From the NCBI GenBank assembly GCA_027924585.1, contig BSBM01000252.1, positions 4,712,001-4,776,000 of the forward strand: a stretch of 64,000 nucleotides of DNA, read 5' to 3'. Shown here one piece after another: positions 34,524 to 46,736 of this stretch. The position numbers and the translations under genes were made by a program. The stretch's first letter is position 1. Every line of letters begins with the position of its first letter. Below the pieces are notes generated by a model. That model saw only the letters and a program-made list of their open reading frames with translations. It was not told where the DNA came from and made no database searches. Source of the stretch: Larix kaempferi (taxonomy: Eukaryota > Streptophyta > Pinopsida > Pinales > Pinaceae).

Positions 34524-35431
34524 TGTTACACCTAAAATCTTCCAATCGTGAGATTCAGTGTATACACCTTTGGAGTTACCTTGATTGAGTGATTGACCTA
34601 GAAGGATTTGTACCTATTTTATACTAGGTTTTGAGAGGTCATCGCAGGTTGTAGTCCGACAACATGTAAGGTCACATCTTGCTGCATTACAGGGTGTGAC
34701 GAAGTCAGTTAAAAGGAAAAAATAGCTTCTTCAAGCTCCTTCTCAGAGCTTGCTGACTTGGAACCTTATCCCTGACCTCTTGGGGGAGTTGGTACTCGAT
34801 TCCTAACACCTTGGAAAGATCCATTAATTCTATCCTATCATGTCTCAACCTATCCTATCCATACCCAATCCACTTAGTCCTATTTAAATGAAGCTCACTC
34901 CCATTCTAAGGGAGGAAGTCTATGGTATTCTTATGCTGCTGAAATCAAGCCCAATAGATCTAACATTCTAGCTTGGGGAACCTTCACTTCTCTCAAGGAG
35001 CTTTGGCATGGCTTGTCGGAAGGAGCTTGCAGCCTTAAGGCAATGGTTGTAACCTTCTTCTCTATTGTACTTCTCCACTTTTCAATACAGTTAATATAAT
35101 TGATTTCCATAAATGTTGTCTCTTCGATAATGTTTAGAGTTTTCCTCCTTAACTGTTAACTTGGAACTATCATATGAGATATATTCTTTCACTTATCGTC
35201 ATCAGTTATATGTTCAATAGGGTTTAGCTACTTGCAATCTGGAAACACTGGAGGATTGGATTGACGAAGGAGAAAGGGATATACAAATCTAAGGTAAGCA
35301 ATCTACTTTTATGTTTGTACTTCTACATGATCTAGGAAAGTAATCTATGTTCTGTCCTATTTGTTCTACACTTACGTTAGGCTAGGGAGATCAAGCCTTG
35401 AGTCTACTCTCGGTAGATTGTCCATGAAACA
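34524..35431 (+). mobile_element. Shared middle LTR: 3' LTR of copy 1 and 5' LTR of copy 2
   Basis: 908 bp, TGTTACACC to CATGAAACA. It is preceded by the polypurine tract of copy 1 and directly followed by the primer-site-like aatctggcgaccataatggg and the leader of copy 2. No target duplication separates the copies. So this single LTR serves both. Confidence 0.88.
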
Positions 35432-37620
35432 AATCTGGCGACCATAATGGGGAAAGTTCATTTTGTCTTAATAGTTGTCAATCTGGGAGTCATTTCCAGT
35501 TGATTTCTTAACAAAAGCCTTTTATTTGTCATTTGCTTCTTGAGTTGATATTCACCATCAGATATTCAGATTGAAGACCTTGATCTACTTCCTCTGAGTT
35601 TATATTATTCATTCCCAAACCATTTCATGGTTCATTGCTTGGAGATTTGATCCATTTCAGAACTTAGATCTCGCTTGTCGCACCTGGTTAGTGAAAACAG
35701 AGTGACACTGTGTCTTTTCTGGTCTCTGTTCTTTTCCTATTGCTCACTCGTCGCAAACCTTTCATTGGTAGACTGCGACACCGTTGCACTTCCCGCACTG
35801 GTGAACTGTGACGTCGCACTGTGTACAAACACATGGTGCACCAATTTGTCGAATTTGACATGCAGGCATCCCCTCTCCATATTTTGATCTGAGCCTTGGT
35901 TTGCTATATGAACTCCCTCTGTGCTGCAAGATCCAGCCAGAGATCTGATCCTTGATTTGTGTGTCGAGTGTTTGGCTTGGTTTGGATTGATTTCGGGTTC
36001 CGTCTTGGACAAGTTTGTGAACCGGTAGTGGTGGATACTTTTGTCTTCTCCACCTTCTTCCACTCACCCTTGCATTCCCTCCTCTCCATTAACTGATATG
36101 GTTACCACATTAGATCAGCTCCCAAACCTCATTTGCATTATTCTTTTTAAGCTTGGCTTGCTTGGTTTGCTTGCTGCTATCTGATTTTGAGTCTTGTGTG
36201 TCTTTCAGTCCAACTGAGTGCTTATCTTTTCTTGAGTTTTCTGAGTGTACTGAGCTCTGCAAGTAGTGTTTTCTTTTCAGTTAGTTACATCTAAAAGTCC
36301 AGTTGTTATCAAGCTAATCTTGTGATGCATACATTTAAGAGATAAAAGTGTTTCTTTCCCGTCATTTCTCAAGCGTTGTTGAAGGAAATTTGTGCATTGG
36401 AATGCTTTGCTCATGCATTTTTCCAAAAAATTGAATGAATGCGTGATCAGTTACATTTTTCTATTGAATGTGTGATCAGTTACTCTTTTCTTGAATTATG
36501 AATCGTTCATCTTCTTGAAAGACTCAAAGCATGTTTCAGTTGTTGCAAAGTTAGTTCCATGCAAAGGAAAGATATATGCATTTTTAATTCTTATCGCTTT
36601 TAGATCATTGAAAGTGAAATTGAAAAGCTTGCATACTCCATCTTAGAATCCTTTATTTTCATTACCAAGTATCATTTTGCTTTGGAAAGAAAAAGAAAAG
36701 GAAAAATTGTTGTGATTTGGATTAGTAGTGCTGTGTTTTTTGTGTTTCGTTGAAAAAGGAAAAGAATGTTTCAGTATCATTTTTCGTAGAGTTGGGATTG
36801 TGTTGCATTGCATTGCTTTGGAAAAGTTATTGGAAAGAAAAAGAAGATTTCTCCTTCCCATAGGTAGCATTCATCGAAAGAAAAGCATACTTTTCACATG
36901 TAGCTAGGGCTTGCATTATGTTTCTGATTATGTACTCACCTCATGCATTCACCTAACCGTCCAAGATAAAATTAATGGTAGAACTAGGGTAAAATATTTA
37001 GAAACTTGTGTGTAAGTTAGAGACATGTTCCGTCATCATTAAGCGTGGCAGCTGTCGTTATTTTCTAGCACTGTATCCCGGGGGTATTATAGTCTTCCAC
37101 GTACTTATCGGTATATCTTGCACCTTCACGTACCCACCAAGTACCATAATCCATACTTGGTGTATATCGAAGGGTGTATCACATACTCGGTAGTATATCG
37201 GAAGGTCTCTTGCTGAACAATTGTGCATTAGATAGCACCAATCTAGATTTGAGCTCTCACGTACCTTGTGTATATCGGGAGACACCACTAGGATTCCTGA
37301 AACCAACTGAGTTAACCATTTGGCCATCTTGGCAAAGAAATACATTGAGAACAACACTCAGGTAGATTAGCATGCACGTAATGTCCAGGTAATTGGGTAT
37401 GTAGGAAAGGGTACGGGCCCAATCCTCTATGTCGAGTCATATTATTGGACCCTGTAGTATATAGCAGTTTGCGATGCCTTGATAATCTTGTGAGGTTCCA
37501 GACTTTGAATCCACTCTGTCACATAAGTCTGCTTGTTGCCTTAGTTTGAGTAGGTTTTTTTGGACTACTTTTCTTTTGTAGAATACCCTTAGGAGAAACT
37601 TTTTGTTTCAGTTACTCTGG
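35432..37620 (+). other. Primer site and 5' leader of Tat copy 2
   Basis: Aligns along its whole length with 9613-11789. The primer-site-like sequence aatctggcgaccataatggg (35432-35451) is better preserved than in copy 1. A duplicated gaatg(c/t)gtgatcagttac segment at about 36435-36485 is specific to copy 2. Confidence 0.8.
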
Positions 37621-39634
37621 CGAACTTTCCTTGGAGAAGGTCCCGCAGAATCCAAAACTTACCACCTGAATATCCCCTTAACCAGGAGGTAGTTTCGAGG
37701 GTGAGGATGGATCCTCATGCCAGGGTCAGGTCACAAGTAGTGGAAAACCTCGCTTTGAATATTGGAAGACATTTGTTTCCACATACTCGTCTGGATTCCC
37801 CTGCCTCTCATCCCCCATGGGATGAAGAAGCACAAGTTCCCACTTCGCAAGACCTCTCTCCTATTGTATCGGGATAACCTGGATCGTTGGAATGGATAAA
37901 TCAACCCAAGGACAACCCCGCAGTAGCTGTTGGTCCTTCAGCAGCTTATTGGACATCTTCTACCAGTCACTCAGTGGCCCATTTTTCCATTGCACCCCTG
38001 CCTAATGAGGCTTCTCTGGATGATCCTTTAGCCTATTTCCACAACCAATTGGCTCACTTTCGGTCTATGGCTGAAAGGTGTCGAAATTCAAGTCTCCAAC
38101 AAAGGGTTGAAGACCCATCATTACCCCCTTATCAACCAATCCCAGGTCGCTCTTTATCTTTCGAGTCCTTGGAATCATCCACACAGCGCGTGACCACAGC
38201 TGAAACTGGTCAACCATCCATCCCTGCACAGGTATCTCTCGGGTAGGAGACTAGTTCGGTACTTCCTACTACCCAACCAATTGAACAACAACAGTTGAAC
38301 ACACCCGTTACTACCGCAGTTACTTTACTAGCTCCTCCCCCACCTCAAAATTCGAAGGGAGGATACTGCATTCCCCCAGACTATCTCATTGGTAACATTG
38401 TTACTACGGTAGATAATCAACAACCTATGTTGGTTCAATATTTGAATAGTGGTCAACCTATTGTTGTCGGGGGGAAACCCCCATTTCCTAACTAAAACGT
38501 AGGTGGTGGAATCCCCAACGGACCTCCCGTTCGACCTTCCCAACCCACTAGACCATCCACCATAGGATTATCTCATGTTGAGGGGCCATCCAATGTAACT
38601 CAACCCTCATGGAGTCAAGCATATCTAGGATCTATTAACCCTGCGCCGGGCCAATTTAATCCCAGAAACGCACCATACGGGATACCCTATCCCGGAAATA
38701 CCTTCACTCTATGGGGGCAACAACCTGTTTTACAACATGGACCCCAACCAACTATCCCTCAAGCACCACCACCCCTGATCGGTCCCCCCCACCTCCTACT
38801 AGAGGTGGCGGGGCCCCACCTAACTTAGGAGGGGGAAAACCTCTCCCTTTTGGTGGAGGTCCAACTCATTTTACCAACAACGGCCCCCACCCTTCAGGCG
38901 GTGGCTAGAATGGTCCACCACCCCCCTAGGCGGAGGCCATGGAGGACCACCCTATTATGGTGGAGGAGGACATTTCCCTTCGGGTGGTGGAGGTGGTCCA
39001 CCACCCCTTCTAGGTGGAGGTGGTGGCGGATCTAATTATCATGGTGGCAGTAGTGGTGGTGGAGACCCTCATCCTTCCGACGGTAGAGGTGGTGGGGGCC
39101 CCCATCCTTCTGGCGGTGGAGGTGGTCCACCCCCCCTCCAGGAGGAGGCAATGGCGGGCCACCGTATTATGGTTATGGACCCCCAGCTCCTCCCGACAGT
39201 GGAGTCTGACCTCCAGCTCCTCCCGGTTGTTGAGGTGGAGCCCCACCTTATTGGAATGGACCACCTTATGGTGGCATACCCCCTTACGGTCCGAGCGGCA
39301 CACCCCCCAACATCCAGTTTCCTCCGGGTACACCCTATGGTCATACTGGTCCTTACACGCCTTATCCATACTATCAATATGTGCAGCCTAACCCACAGCT
39401 GCCCTTTTTGGCTACCTTGGACCTACCCGACCTATCTCATTTAACCAACGATCCCATTTACCACGGGACTAATTGGCCACCTATTCCAGTGAAACTTCCA
39501 TCTGATATCCCAAAATTTGATGGTAAGCCGGGTGAAGATCCTAAAAACCACGTGATGACATACCATTTATGGTGTTAATCTAATTCCTTAATAAACGACT
39601 CGATCTGTCTTAGACTGTTTCAAAGGACTCTCAC
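37621..39634 (+). pseudogene. gag: Tat gag copy 2, truncated by insertion
   Basis: Homologous to 11770-13790. The ATG of copy 1 is absent here (ggtcccgcag instead of aatgtcccac). An N-terminal frame is open at 37887-38246 and ends in a TAG. The Gly/Pro-rich region (about 38750-39370) is broken by indels. The capsid start is open at 39381-39578 (SDIPKFDGKPGEDPKNHVMT) and ends at a TAA. The match to copy 1 stops at aaaggactctcac (39634), the target of the family B insertion. The rest of copy 2 must lie beyond the window. Confidence 0.85.
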
Positions 39635-40284
39635 TGTTAGTTTTTGAGAATTTTCAATCTGATCTAAGATCTTAACTGAGAGAATAACATGTACATCATA
39701 TCTACAGCATAACAATCATGGACATAATAATGCAAGCACACAAGAGACACAAAGTTTCACCGGGGAAAACCAAGAAGGTGAAAAACTTCGCAACTTCCTC
39801 AGTGATAGAAAGAGCAATGATACAACCAAAGTACAAGAGATAGTCTTCTCCTAGCAGTAAATCCTCCTCCTCACATGTGCACCACTTTTCGAGTGATGGA
39901 AGTGCGAGTAAGTGAATGATCAAATAGAGATCTCCCGATCTCTATTTATACTTGTCCTACCCTGCCCAATAAACAAGTGGGTCCGACTTGTCTAGCTTAG
40001 CCTAATAACTCATGGTTAACTTAATCTGGGCCGACCCCACACTTGGTGGTCTAATAGCCCATTTACCCACATGACTCATACAGGGCTGACCCTATCAAGG
40101 TGGTATAATAACCCATCAAGTATAAGTTACGACACTTACAATATAAACGACGACACTTCCATATAGAGGAATAATAACATCTCTATGGGAATACAAACAC
40201 TTCCGTATAGATGAATAATAACATCTCTATAGGAATACAATATACATGGGTAAAATACATTCCAAAGTTACATATACATCAACA
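39635..40284 (-). mobile_element. 3' LTR of family B, 650 bp
   Basis: TGTTAGTTTTTG to TACATCAACA on the plus strand. The minus-strand TATA box TATAAATAG is at 39942-39950. It shares ggtct(a/g)ataaccc and gggccgaccc modules with the family A LTR, so A and B LTRs are related. The adjoining polypurine tract is AATTAAGAGGGAG on the minus strand (40285-40298). Confidence 0.9.
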
Positions 40285-40489
40285 CTCCCTCTTAATTAGG
40301 AAGGTATTTCTCGACACAGATCTGCTAGCACAAGTCTTCTTCTCTGGATCATCATTAGCGAATCATCGCCCTAGTGATCGCTGCTGCTATCTCAATCAAT
40401 CTATGAATATACTCATCATAGGAAGTTCTACAGAGCCAGTCCTTTTTCATACTGGATGTAGGCCCACCACCTGTAGGTCTTCATTATCA

Positions 40490-41065
40490 CTGGCCATACG
40501 GTGGAATTCTCAGGACTTATTACGTGCGTCACAAAACCTTGTAAGAGCATCCCAGGCTATTAGAGGCACACAACTCCAACCTATAGGATCTCCCAGTGAC
40601 ATATTACATGTGACCCGACCACAAAACCTCTCAAGAGCATCCTGGGATGTTATGGGCACACAGCTCCGACCTATAGGATCTCCCAGGGTGCTATTATATG
40701 TGGTCACCACAAAACCTCACAAGAGCATCCCAGGCTGCTACGGGCACACAGCTCCGACCTACAGGATCTCCCAGGGCACTATTATATGTGGTCATGGAAA
40801 AACCTCGAAAGAGCATCCCAGGTTGTTACGGGTACACAACTCTGACCTATAGGATCTCCCAGGGAACTATTATATGCCATAGGACAAAACCTTGAAAGAG
40901 CATCTCAGGATGTTACGGGCACACAACTCTGACCTATAGGATCTCCCAGGATGCTATTATATGTCCTCCTAGAACAATGCCTCGAAAGAGCATCCCAGGA
41001 TTTTACGAGTACACAACTCCGACCTATATGATCTCTCAGACATGCTCATCTGCACAACCTGTTCC
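40490..41065. repeat. 88-90-bp tandem repeat, six units, family B
   Basis: Units marked by gagcatcccagg occur at 40545, 40635, 40723, 40811, 40898 and 40988 (spacing 87-90). Each has acctataggatctcccaggg. It lies between pol and the 3' LTR. The same array is at 58735-59310 in the second B copy. Confidence 0.9.
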
Positions 41066-41084
41066 ACGGCCACAAAGTATCATC

Positions 41085-41540
41085 CTGATACTCACCATAC
41101 ATCATCCTGATCTACACATGATCATCCTGATCATCATCACTGCATCGTCCTGATGCATGTCATCTGGAGCAACATCCTAAAGCTCATCATCTATGATCAT
41201 CCTGATCATACAATGCATCCATCTGATGCATACATAGCATCTGCCTGATACATATCATCATACATGATCTACCTGATCATACAATGTATCCACTTGATAC
41301 ATATACAAACACATGATCCACCTGATCATACCTGATGCATATCGACATACATGATCTACTTGATCATATCTAGCATCCAATATGATGTATACATACATAC
41401 ATATAAATGATCCAACTGATCATATCCAACATCCAACATGATGCATACATACATACATATAAATGATCCAATTGATCATATCTAGCATCCAACATGATGC
41501 ATACATACATATATAAATTATCCAACTGATCATACAGAGC
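41085..41540. repeat. Short interspersed tandem repeats (gatcatcctgatcat, gatgcatacatacat)
   Basis: Irregular repeats of 25-60 bp built from tgatcatacaatgcatcc, acatgatccacctgatcat and catccaacatgatgcatac. The second B copy has them at 59335-59790. No coding content. 41541-41674 is the 3' untranslated remainder. Confidence 0.85.
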
Positions 41541-41674
41541 AAAAAATAGAACATCGTCTTGATGCTCATCATCCAGTGATTATATCCATAGCCATGGGAA
41601 GGATCCTCCTTTTACCATGCTTGGAATGGCTCTAGCAAATGTGTCCATCACTTCTTCCTCGAATTGTCGTCAAT

Positions 41675-42910
41675 CTAAAGAACACCAAGCCTCTCTCTGA
41701 AATACTCAAACTTCACTCTGGCTAGTGGTTTTGTCAACACATCCACAACCCGCTCATCCGTCGCAACATACAGGAGCTTCACTGCTCCTCTTTGCACCAT
41801 ATCCCTGATATAGTGATATTTGATCTCAATGTGCTTCGACCTATCGTGGAACACCAGGTTCTCAGACATATTCACACAACTCTGGTTGTCACAAAAGATA
41901 CCAGTAGCATCCAATGGGAGATCAAATAACTCAGACAGTAGCTTCTGGAGCCATACTACCTCACAACTAGCTGAACAAGCTGCAACATACTTTGCTTCGG
42001 CTATACTCAGTGCTACGTAACACTGCTTCCTGCTAAACCAAGAGATCACACCTAATCCCATACTGAAGCAACACACAAATGTGCTCTTCCTATCTGTAGC
42101 ACTGTCCGCCCAGTCCAAATCAACATAACCTTTGAGGTTAAACTTTTGATTCGCATCATACTTGAGTCCATAATCAACTGTACCCTTCCGGTACCTCAGA
42201 ATATGCTTTACATCAACCAGGTGAACACCTTTGGGATCCATCAAGAACTGGCTCAATGTGTTCACCGCAAAACAAATATCTGGTCTCATGTTTGTCAGGT
42301 ACATCAAGGATCCAATCATCTAACGATACACTGTGACATCAATTGGATTAGATGAAGCATCACACAGAAGCTTCAGGTTCGATGCCATAGGTGTGGCCAT
42401 GGCCTTGCAGTCCATCATCCCGAACCTCTTCAGGATCTCCACTACATACTTCCCTTGTCCAAGGAAGATTCCATCTGTACTCTGCCACACCTCCATGCCT
42501 AGAAAATAGTGCATCATCCCCGAGTCCTTCATATCGAACTTGGCAGCAAGCTTTTTCTTGGTATTAGCAATCAACCATCCTCACCTATTACAAACAGGTC
42601 ATCCACATACAAAAGTAGTATCACAGGATTTCCTTCCTCAACCTTGTAGTAAAGGTTGGAATTTGCTTTACTCTTAGTAAATCCCAAACTAGATAGAAAG
42701 CTGTCTATCCTACCATACCAAGTCTTAGGAGATTGCTTCAAGCCATACAAGGCTTTCTTCAACTTACACACATATGACAGCCTGTCATATGTCTCAAAAG
42801 CAAGTGGCTACTCCACATACACTTCCTCCTTGACTACACCATTCAAAAAAGCTGTCTTGACATCCATATGGTGTATCTTCCATTTCATCATTGCAGCCAG
42901 AGCAAGTATT
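41675..42910 (-). pseudogene. pol: Family B RNase H and RT, broken
   Basis: The minus-strand frame 42319-41675 encodes 214 residues with the RNase H blocks GYVDLDWADSATDRKSTF, ALSIAEAKYVAACSASCE and FCDNQSCVNMSENLVFHD, and the end DVLTKPLARVKFEYFRERLG. A TAG at about 42320 separates it from the RT part 42574-42320. The RT catalytic motif LLLYVDDLFV lies at about 42600-42625, followed by a frameshift. ALYGLKQSPKTWYGRIDSF is at 42700-42760, and VDVKTAFLNGVV-like sequence at about 42840-42870. The frame is cut at 42910 by the chromovirus-like element and resumes at 47124. One stop and frameshifts are present, so it is inactive, but this is the best-kept pol of the B copies. Confidence 0.88.
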
Positions 42911-43215
42911 TGTTAGGAACCCGTGTTAACCCTTATCTTTACTATGTTAGTATATTGTTGTTGGATGCATGTGCTTTGTAAGTCATCCCGTAGTATTATA
43001 TGTCCCATTGTTTTGACTCATAGTATTGGGCATAGACTTAGTATATAAGTGTGTGTTGACGTCATTGAAGGCACCATGAAGTTAATTGTATTGAGCTTGC
43101 TCAAAGGAGGTTGCCCCCTCGAAGTGGCCCGTGATCAATATAAAAGTGATTCCAAGTTCTATTATTTCTGATATCTCGTGTATTTGCATTAATTAATTAT
43201 TGCAGGTTCTTCACA
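42911..43215 (+). mobile_element. 5' LTR of the chromovirus-like element, 305 bp
   Basis: TGTTAGGAACCCGTG to GGTTCTTCACA. TATA-like TATAAAAGTG at about 43138-43147. Confidence 0.9.
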
Positions 43216-43217
43216 TC

Positions 43218-43229
43218 TAGTATCAGAGC
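43218..43229 (+). other. Primer binding site of the chromovirus-like element
   Basis: TAGTATCAGAGC, one base different from TGGTATCAGAGC, two bases after the LTR. Confidence 0.88.
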
Positions 43230-44240
43230 ACTTTCTTGGGCTCGTTGGGTGGAATTTCTACCATTTTTTTTTTTGCATCTGTTGCAAGTTCGGATCTGGG
43301 GATAACCCCTATCCACTTAACTATGGGAAGTACTTGGGCATAATCCCTAAAACTCATTGTGAGGAATACCACAGGAACCCCAAAGTAGCTGGCCCATTGA
43401 GAGGACCTGCCAGCAAAAAGGGCAACGACCCCTACCTGATTGACTAGTTCCCACCCGTGAGGTAAACCAAGAGCTGTCGTTTGTGGCGAAGCGGTTATCA
43501 TTTTTACCTGATCCATGGGGTGAGGGGTACTGCCCCAATATGCAAGCCGTCAGACAGCATTCATGGCCGAGTGAATCCCCTGAACTGATAGGAAGCCGCA
43601 CATACTTGGGGTCCATATCTAATTTCAGTTGAACTGTTGTCGATCACTTCTGCTCCAGATCCATCCGTTTCATATCTATTCTGAAATTCGTTCCAGATCC
43701 AATCACCATTTCAGATCCAGCCATTTTTTATCATTTCCGCGCTATTGTAGATCCATCTGTTGTGGATCCCTTCCGCGCCGCTATTGCCGATCCATTTCTA
43801 GATTAAAAAAAATAAAAAAATCTCCCTTGTTTCAACTCTGTTTTCCCTGAAACTTCACTGACATCCCTGCAATCCCATTCTACATATTTCATTTCTGAAG
43901 ACCCTATCCCAAATTCCACTTCCCAAGACCAGAAATCTCACATTTGTCTATTTTTAGGGTTTTCCATAACTCCTTCAATTTTCACCCAAACGTCGTCAAA
44001 TTTTTCCACCCTGTTCCTTTCCTAATTCTGCTTCTTTGTCCCTCTCTACCAAATTTTCTCATTCTTTCACCCCGTTTCTGAAATCCCCATTTTTTGCTTC
44101 CCTGTCCATCAGAAAATGTCCAAAACCTAGTCAAACCCCAATTACCCATCCGAGTTTTTCCCAAATCCAAGTCTTCCTTTACTAAATAAGCTTTTGTTTG
44201 TGTTTTTCTATCCATTTCCAAGAAAGAAAAAAAAAAAACC
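43230..44240 (+). other. Leader of the chromovirus-like element
   Basis: About 1 kb. 43240-43620 is GC-richer than the rest and carries two overlapping antisense frames of 97 and 89 codons that I do not recognise. 43620-44240 is T/C-rich (for example attttttttttttgc, cccttgtttc) and non-coding. Confidence 0.55.
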
Positions 44241-45062
44241 ATGGAGGAAGCACTTGCAGCCATCCAAACCAAACTCCAAGATCTGGATGAAAAATTTCAC
44301 AGCCTCCATCTTCAGCATTCAGCCATGAACAATAATCGACAGCCAGAATCTTTTGCAGCCACTAGGTTCTCTTCTTCCAACAATTTTCGTGGGCAGAATC
44401 TTGATTTTCCTCCCTTCAATGGTACTGATTTGACTGGATGGATATAACAAGCAGAACAATATTTCAGACTACATAATACTTTTGATGTCCAGAAAGTTCC
44501 ACTTGCATCCTTTCATTTGGAACAGGAAGCCCTTCAATGGTACCATTGGTACATCAAAGCTCATCTTGAGCCAAACTGGATAGCTTTTTGCCAACTCATT
44601 TTGCCACGATTTGGTCCTAGTGCTTTTGATGACTTCACAGGAGCACTCACTAAACTGCACCAAACTAGCACAGTGAGAGAGTATCAGACGGAATTTGAGA
44701 AACTAGCCAATCACATAGAAGGATTGTTTGATGAATTCTACAGGAGTTGTTTTATCAGTGGTCTCAAGGATGAAATCCGCTCAGAGGTAAAAATGTTCTA
44801 TCCCAACACAATGATGGAAGTCTTAGGGTTGGCTAAGTTGGCAGAGGACAAGATCGCAGCTAAAAAACGCTCCAAACCCACCTTTGTTCCCTTCAGAAAT
44901 ATGGGTTCCCAACAACCTCCCATCATGCCTGCCCCGCAACCAACTCCTATCAAGCATTTGTCTGAAACAGAGATGTAGGCATGCCGAGAAAAAGGGCTTT
45001 GTTATAATTGTGCCAAGAAATTCACTCGGGGACATAGATGTGTTCAACAAAAGCTCTATCTA
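44241..45062 (+). pseudogene. gag: Chromovirus-like gag, two in-frame stops
   Basis: Starts MEEALAAIQTKLQDLDEKF with a coiled-coil-like N-terminus. The capsid domain contains QAEQYFRLHNTF, ASFHLEQEALQWYHWYIK, FEKLANHIEGLFDEF and FISGLKDEIRSEVKMF, a classic retrotransposon gag. A TAA at 44445-44447 sits just before QAEQYF and a TAG at 44976-44978 just before the zinc knuckle CREKGLCYNCAKKFTRGHRC. All pieces are in one frame, so only the two stops break it. Confidence 0.85.
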
Positions 45063-46124
45063 TTGGATGTGGATTCTCCGCCTGCCTCAGAACTTGATGA
45101 AGAAGCTCTAGATACAGTAAATGATCAGGTCGACATTCAACACCCGCCTGTTGACACCCCATCTCAAGACGACCCACCTGAGTTCTCTCTTCATGCTGTA
45201 ACCGACGTCACCACCCCACAAACAATGCAAGTCAGGGGATACTTCAAGAATCTCCCTCTTACCATACTCAATGATTCTGGTAGCACTCATAACTTCATTG
45301 ACCCTCGGATTGTCAAACAGGCTGATTGTTTTGTCCATCCTTGCTCCAACTTTGAAGTCATGGTTGCCAATGGGGGCACCTTACCTTGCAAGGGGAAGTG
45401 TCACAATGTGCGTATCTCTATGGAAGACTATAACTTGCACTCTGACATGTTTGCCTTGTCCTTAGGTGGATGTGATGTGGTTTTGGGCGTTCAATGGTTA
45501 TGCACACTTGGCCCCATCTTATTGGATTTTTCAAAACTTTGGATGCAGTTTTCAGTAAATGGGGCACAACACAAATTAATGGGCTTACAACCAGGATCTC
45601 TCTGCATCATCAGTTCACATCGCTTGGAAAAAATCCTTAAGAAGAATTCACATTGTATCATTGCTCAGCTCCATTCCCTTCAGATGCACCCATCAATGGT
45701 CTCCACTACTTCCTTGGATAGATATGCAGGTGTCTTTGCTGAACCAATGAGCTTTATGCCTTCAAGAGACCTTTCCGGTAAGAATTTAGTTGCATCTACC
45801 TCTCAGCAGGAACTGATGGCTATTTTGCATGCAGTACAGAAGTGGCAGCCATACCTATTAGGGAATTATTTCTACATCAAGACTAATCTCCAGAGTTTGG
45901 AAAATTTTCTGGAACAATGGGTCTTCTCCCCAACACACCTGAAATGGGTTATCCCTATGCGATCACTTACAAGAAGGGTAAGGACAATATGGTGGCAGAT
46001 GCTCCTTCTCGCACAATTGATGACCCAGTTTCTCTTACAACTCTTTCTCTGCTTGTTCCAAATTGGTTGCAATATGTTCAACAGGGCTATCTCTTCTATG
46101 AAATCCATGCTTCTTCATCAGTAG
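45063..46124 (+). pseudogene. pol: Chromovirus-like protease and RNase H fragment, RT deleted
   Basis: Same frame as gag. The aspartic protease has NDSGSTHNFID (Asp at 45273-45275) and the second signature GGCDVVLGVQWL at about 45460-45500. The pre-RT segment DRYAGVFAEPMSFMPSRDL ends at about 45778 and runs straight into SQQELMAILHAVQKWQPYLL of RNase H at about 45805. So the entire RT catalytic region, with its YxDD, is gone. The RNase H frame shifts near 45940. Confidence 0.85.
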
Positions 46125-46724
46125 GGCACTCCGGGTTCTTCAAAATGTATGACCGGGAACAATGTAACTTCTTTTGGCAGGGACTAAAAATGACAATTCA
46201 ACAGATGGTGGCTGACTGTGATACTTTCCAGGTCAACAAGGGTGAAATGACACTCCTTTCAGGATTGCTCAAACCCTTGCCCATCCCTACACAGATTTGG
46301 CCAACTATTTCTATGGATCTCCTAGCAATGCTCTAGTGGTACAATACCACATCTCAAAGGACACCATATGAAGCAGCCTATGGACAGACACCGCCAATTC
46401 TTCTTCCATACACCCTTATCAGCTCCCCAGTTGAGGAAATTGACACGATTCTTCGAAACCGCGATCAGATTCTTCTCATTCTGTAGGACAATCTTCACAT
46501 GGCTAGAATTCGCGTGAAACAACAACCGATCAACACCGTTCTAAGTGGATTTTCCAAGCAGCTGATGGGGCTCTTCTTTGTCTATAGCCTTACAAGCAAT
46601 CCTCCCTGACACTCCAAAGGTGTCAGTGGCCCGGAATGCAACCCGAGGATGCTACCGGGGAACCACTTCTTCAGATTTTGCAGCAATTTCTCCAACCAAA
46701 GCTTTGAGGACAAAGCTTTTTCTA
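45917..46724 (+). pseudogene. Chromovirus-like RNase H end and integrase remnant, core deleted
   Basis: YKKGKDNMVADAPSRT is the RNase H end. HASSSVGHSGFF and MVADCDTFQVNKGE form the integrase HHCC domain. WPTISMDLLAML at about 46298 is the start of the core with its first Asp, then a TAG. The text continues at 46337 with WYNTTSQRTPYEAAYGQTPP, which belongs after the catalytic core, so about 130 residues with the other two catalytic residues are deleted. The degraded tail (46540-46724) may include a chromodomain remnant, which I cannot confirm. Confidence 0.8.
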
Positions 46725-46736
46725 AGGGAGAGGGGA
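46725..46736 (+). other. Polypurine tract of the chromovirus-like element
   Basis: AAGGGAGAGGGGA immediately before TGTTAGG of the 3' LTR. Confidence 0.9.

Larger units (their letters stand above)
8705..39634 (+). mobile_element. Tandem Tat-lineage Ty3-gypsy elements sharing a central LTR
   Basis: The order is LTR 8705-9612, internal region 1, polypurine tract 34511-34523, LTR 34524-35431, then a second primer-site and leader and a second gag, cut at 39634. Both LTRs are 908 bp. Internal region 1 encodes gag, protease, RT, RNase H, integrase and a second RNase H. After removing the two insertions with their duplications, the first LTR-internal-LTR unit is about 15.5 kb, large as expected for the Tat/Ogre group. 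The RT motif VCVDYRDLNKACPKDNY is typical of the Tat lineage. The LTRs differ by several percent by eye, and all genes are broken, so this is the oldest layer here. The part beyond 39634 is displaced by the family B insertion. Confidence 0.88.

Noticed and set aside
35737-36067. Overlapping antisense frames in the Tat leader with Cys-rich end
   Set aside because: No known domain, and the copy 1 counterpart is shorter and shifted. Treated as chance.
41085-41540. Possible CRISPR-like or satellite array
   Set aside because: Unit length and spacing are irregular, there are no unique spacers, and the DNA is the 3' untranslated part of a plant retroelement.
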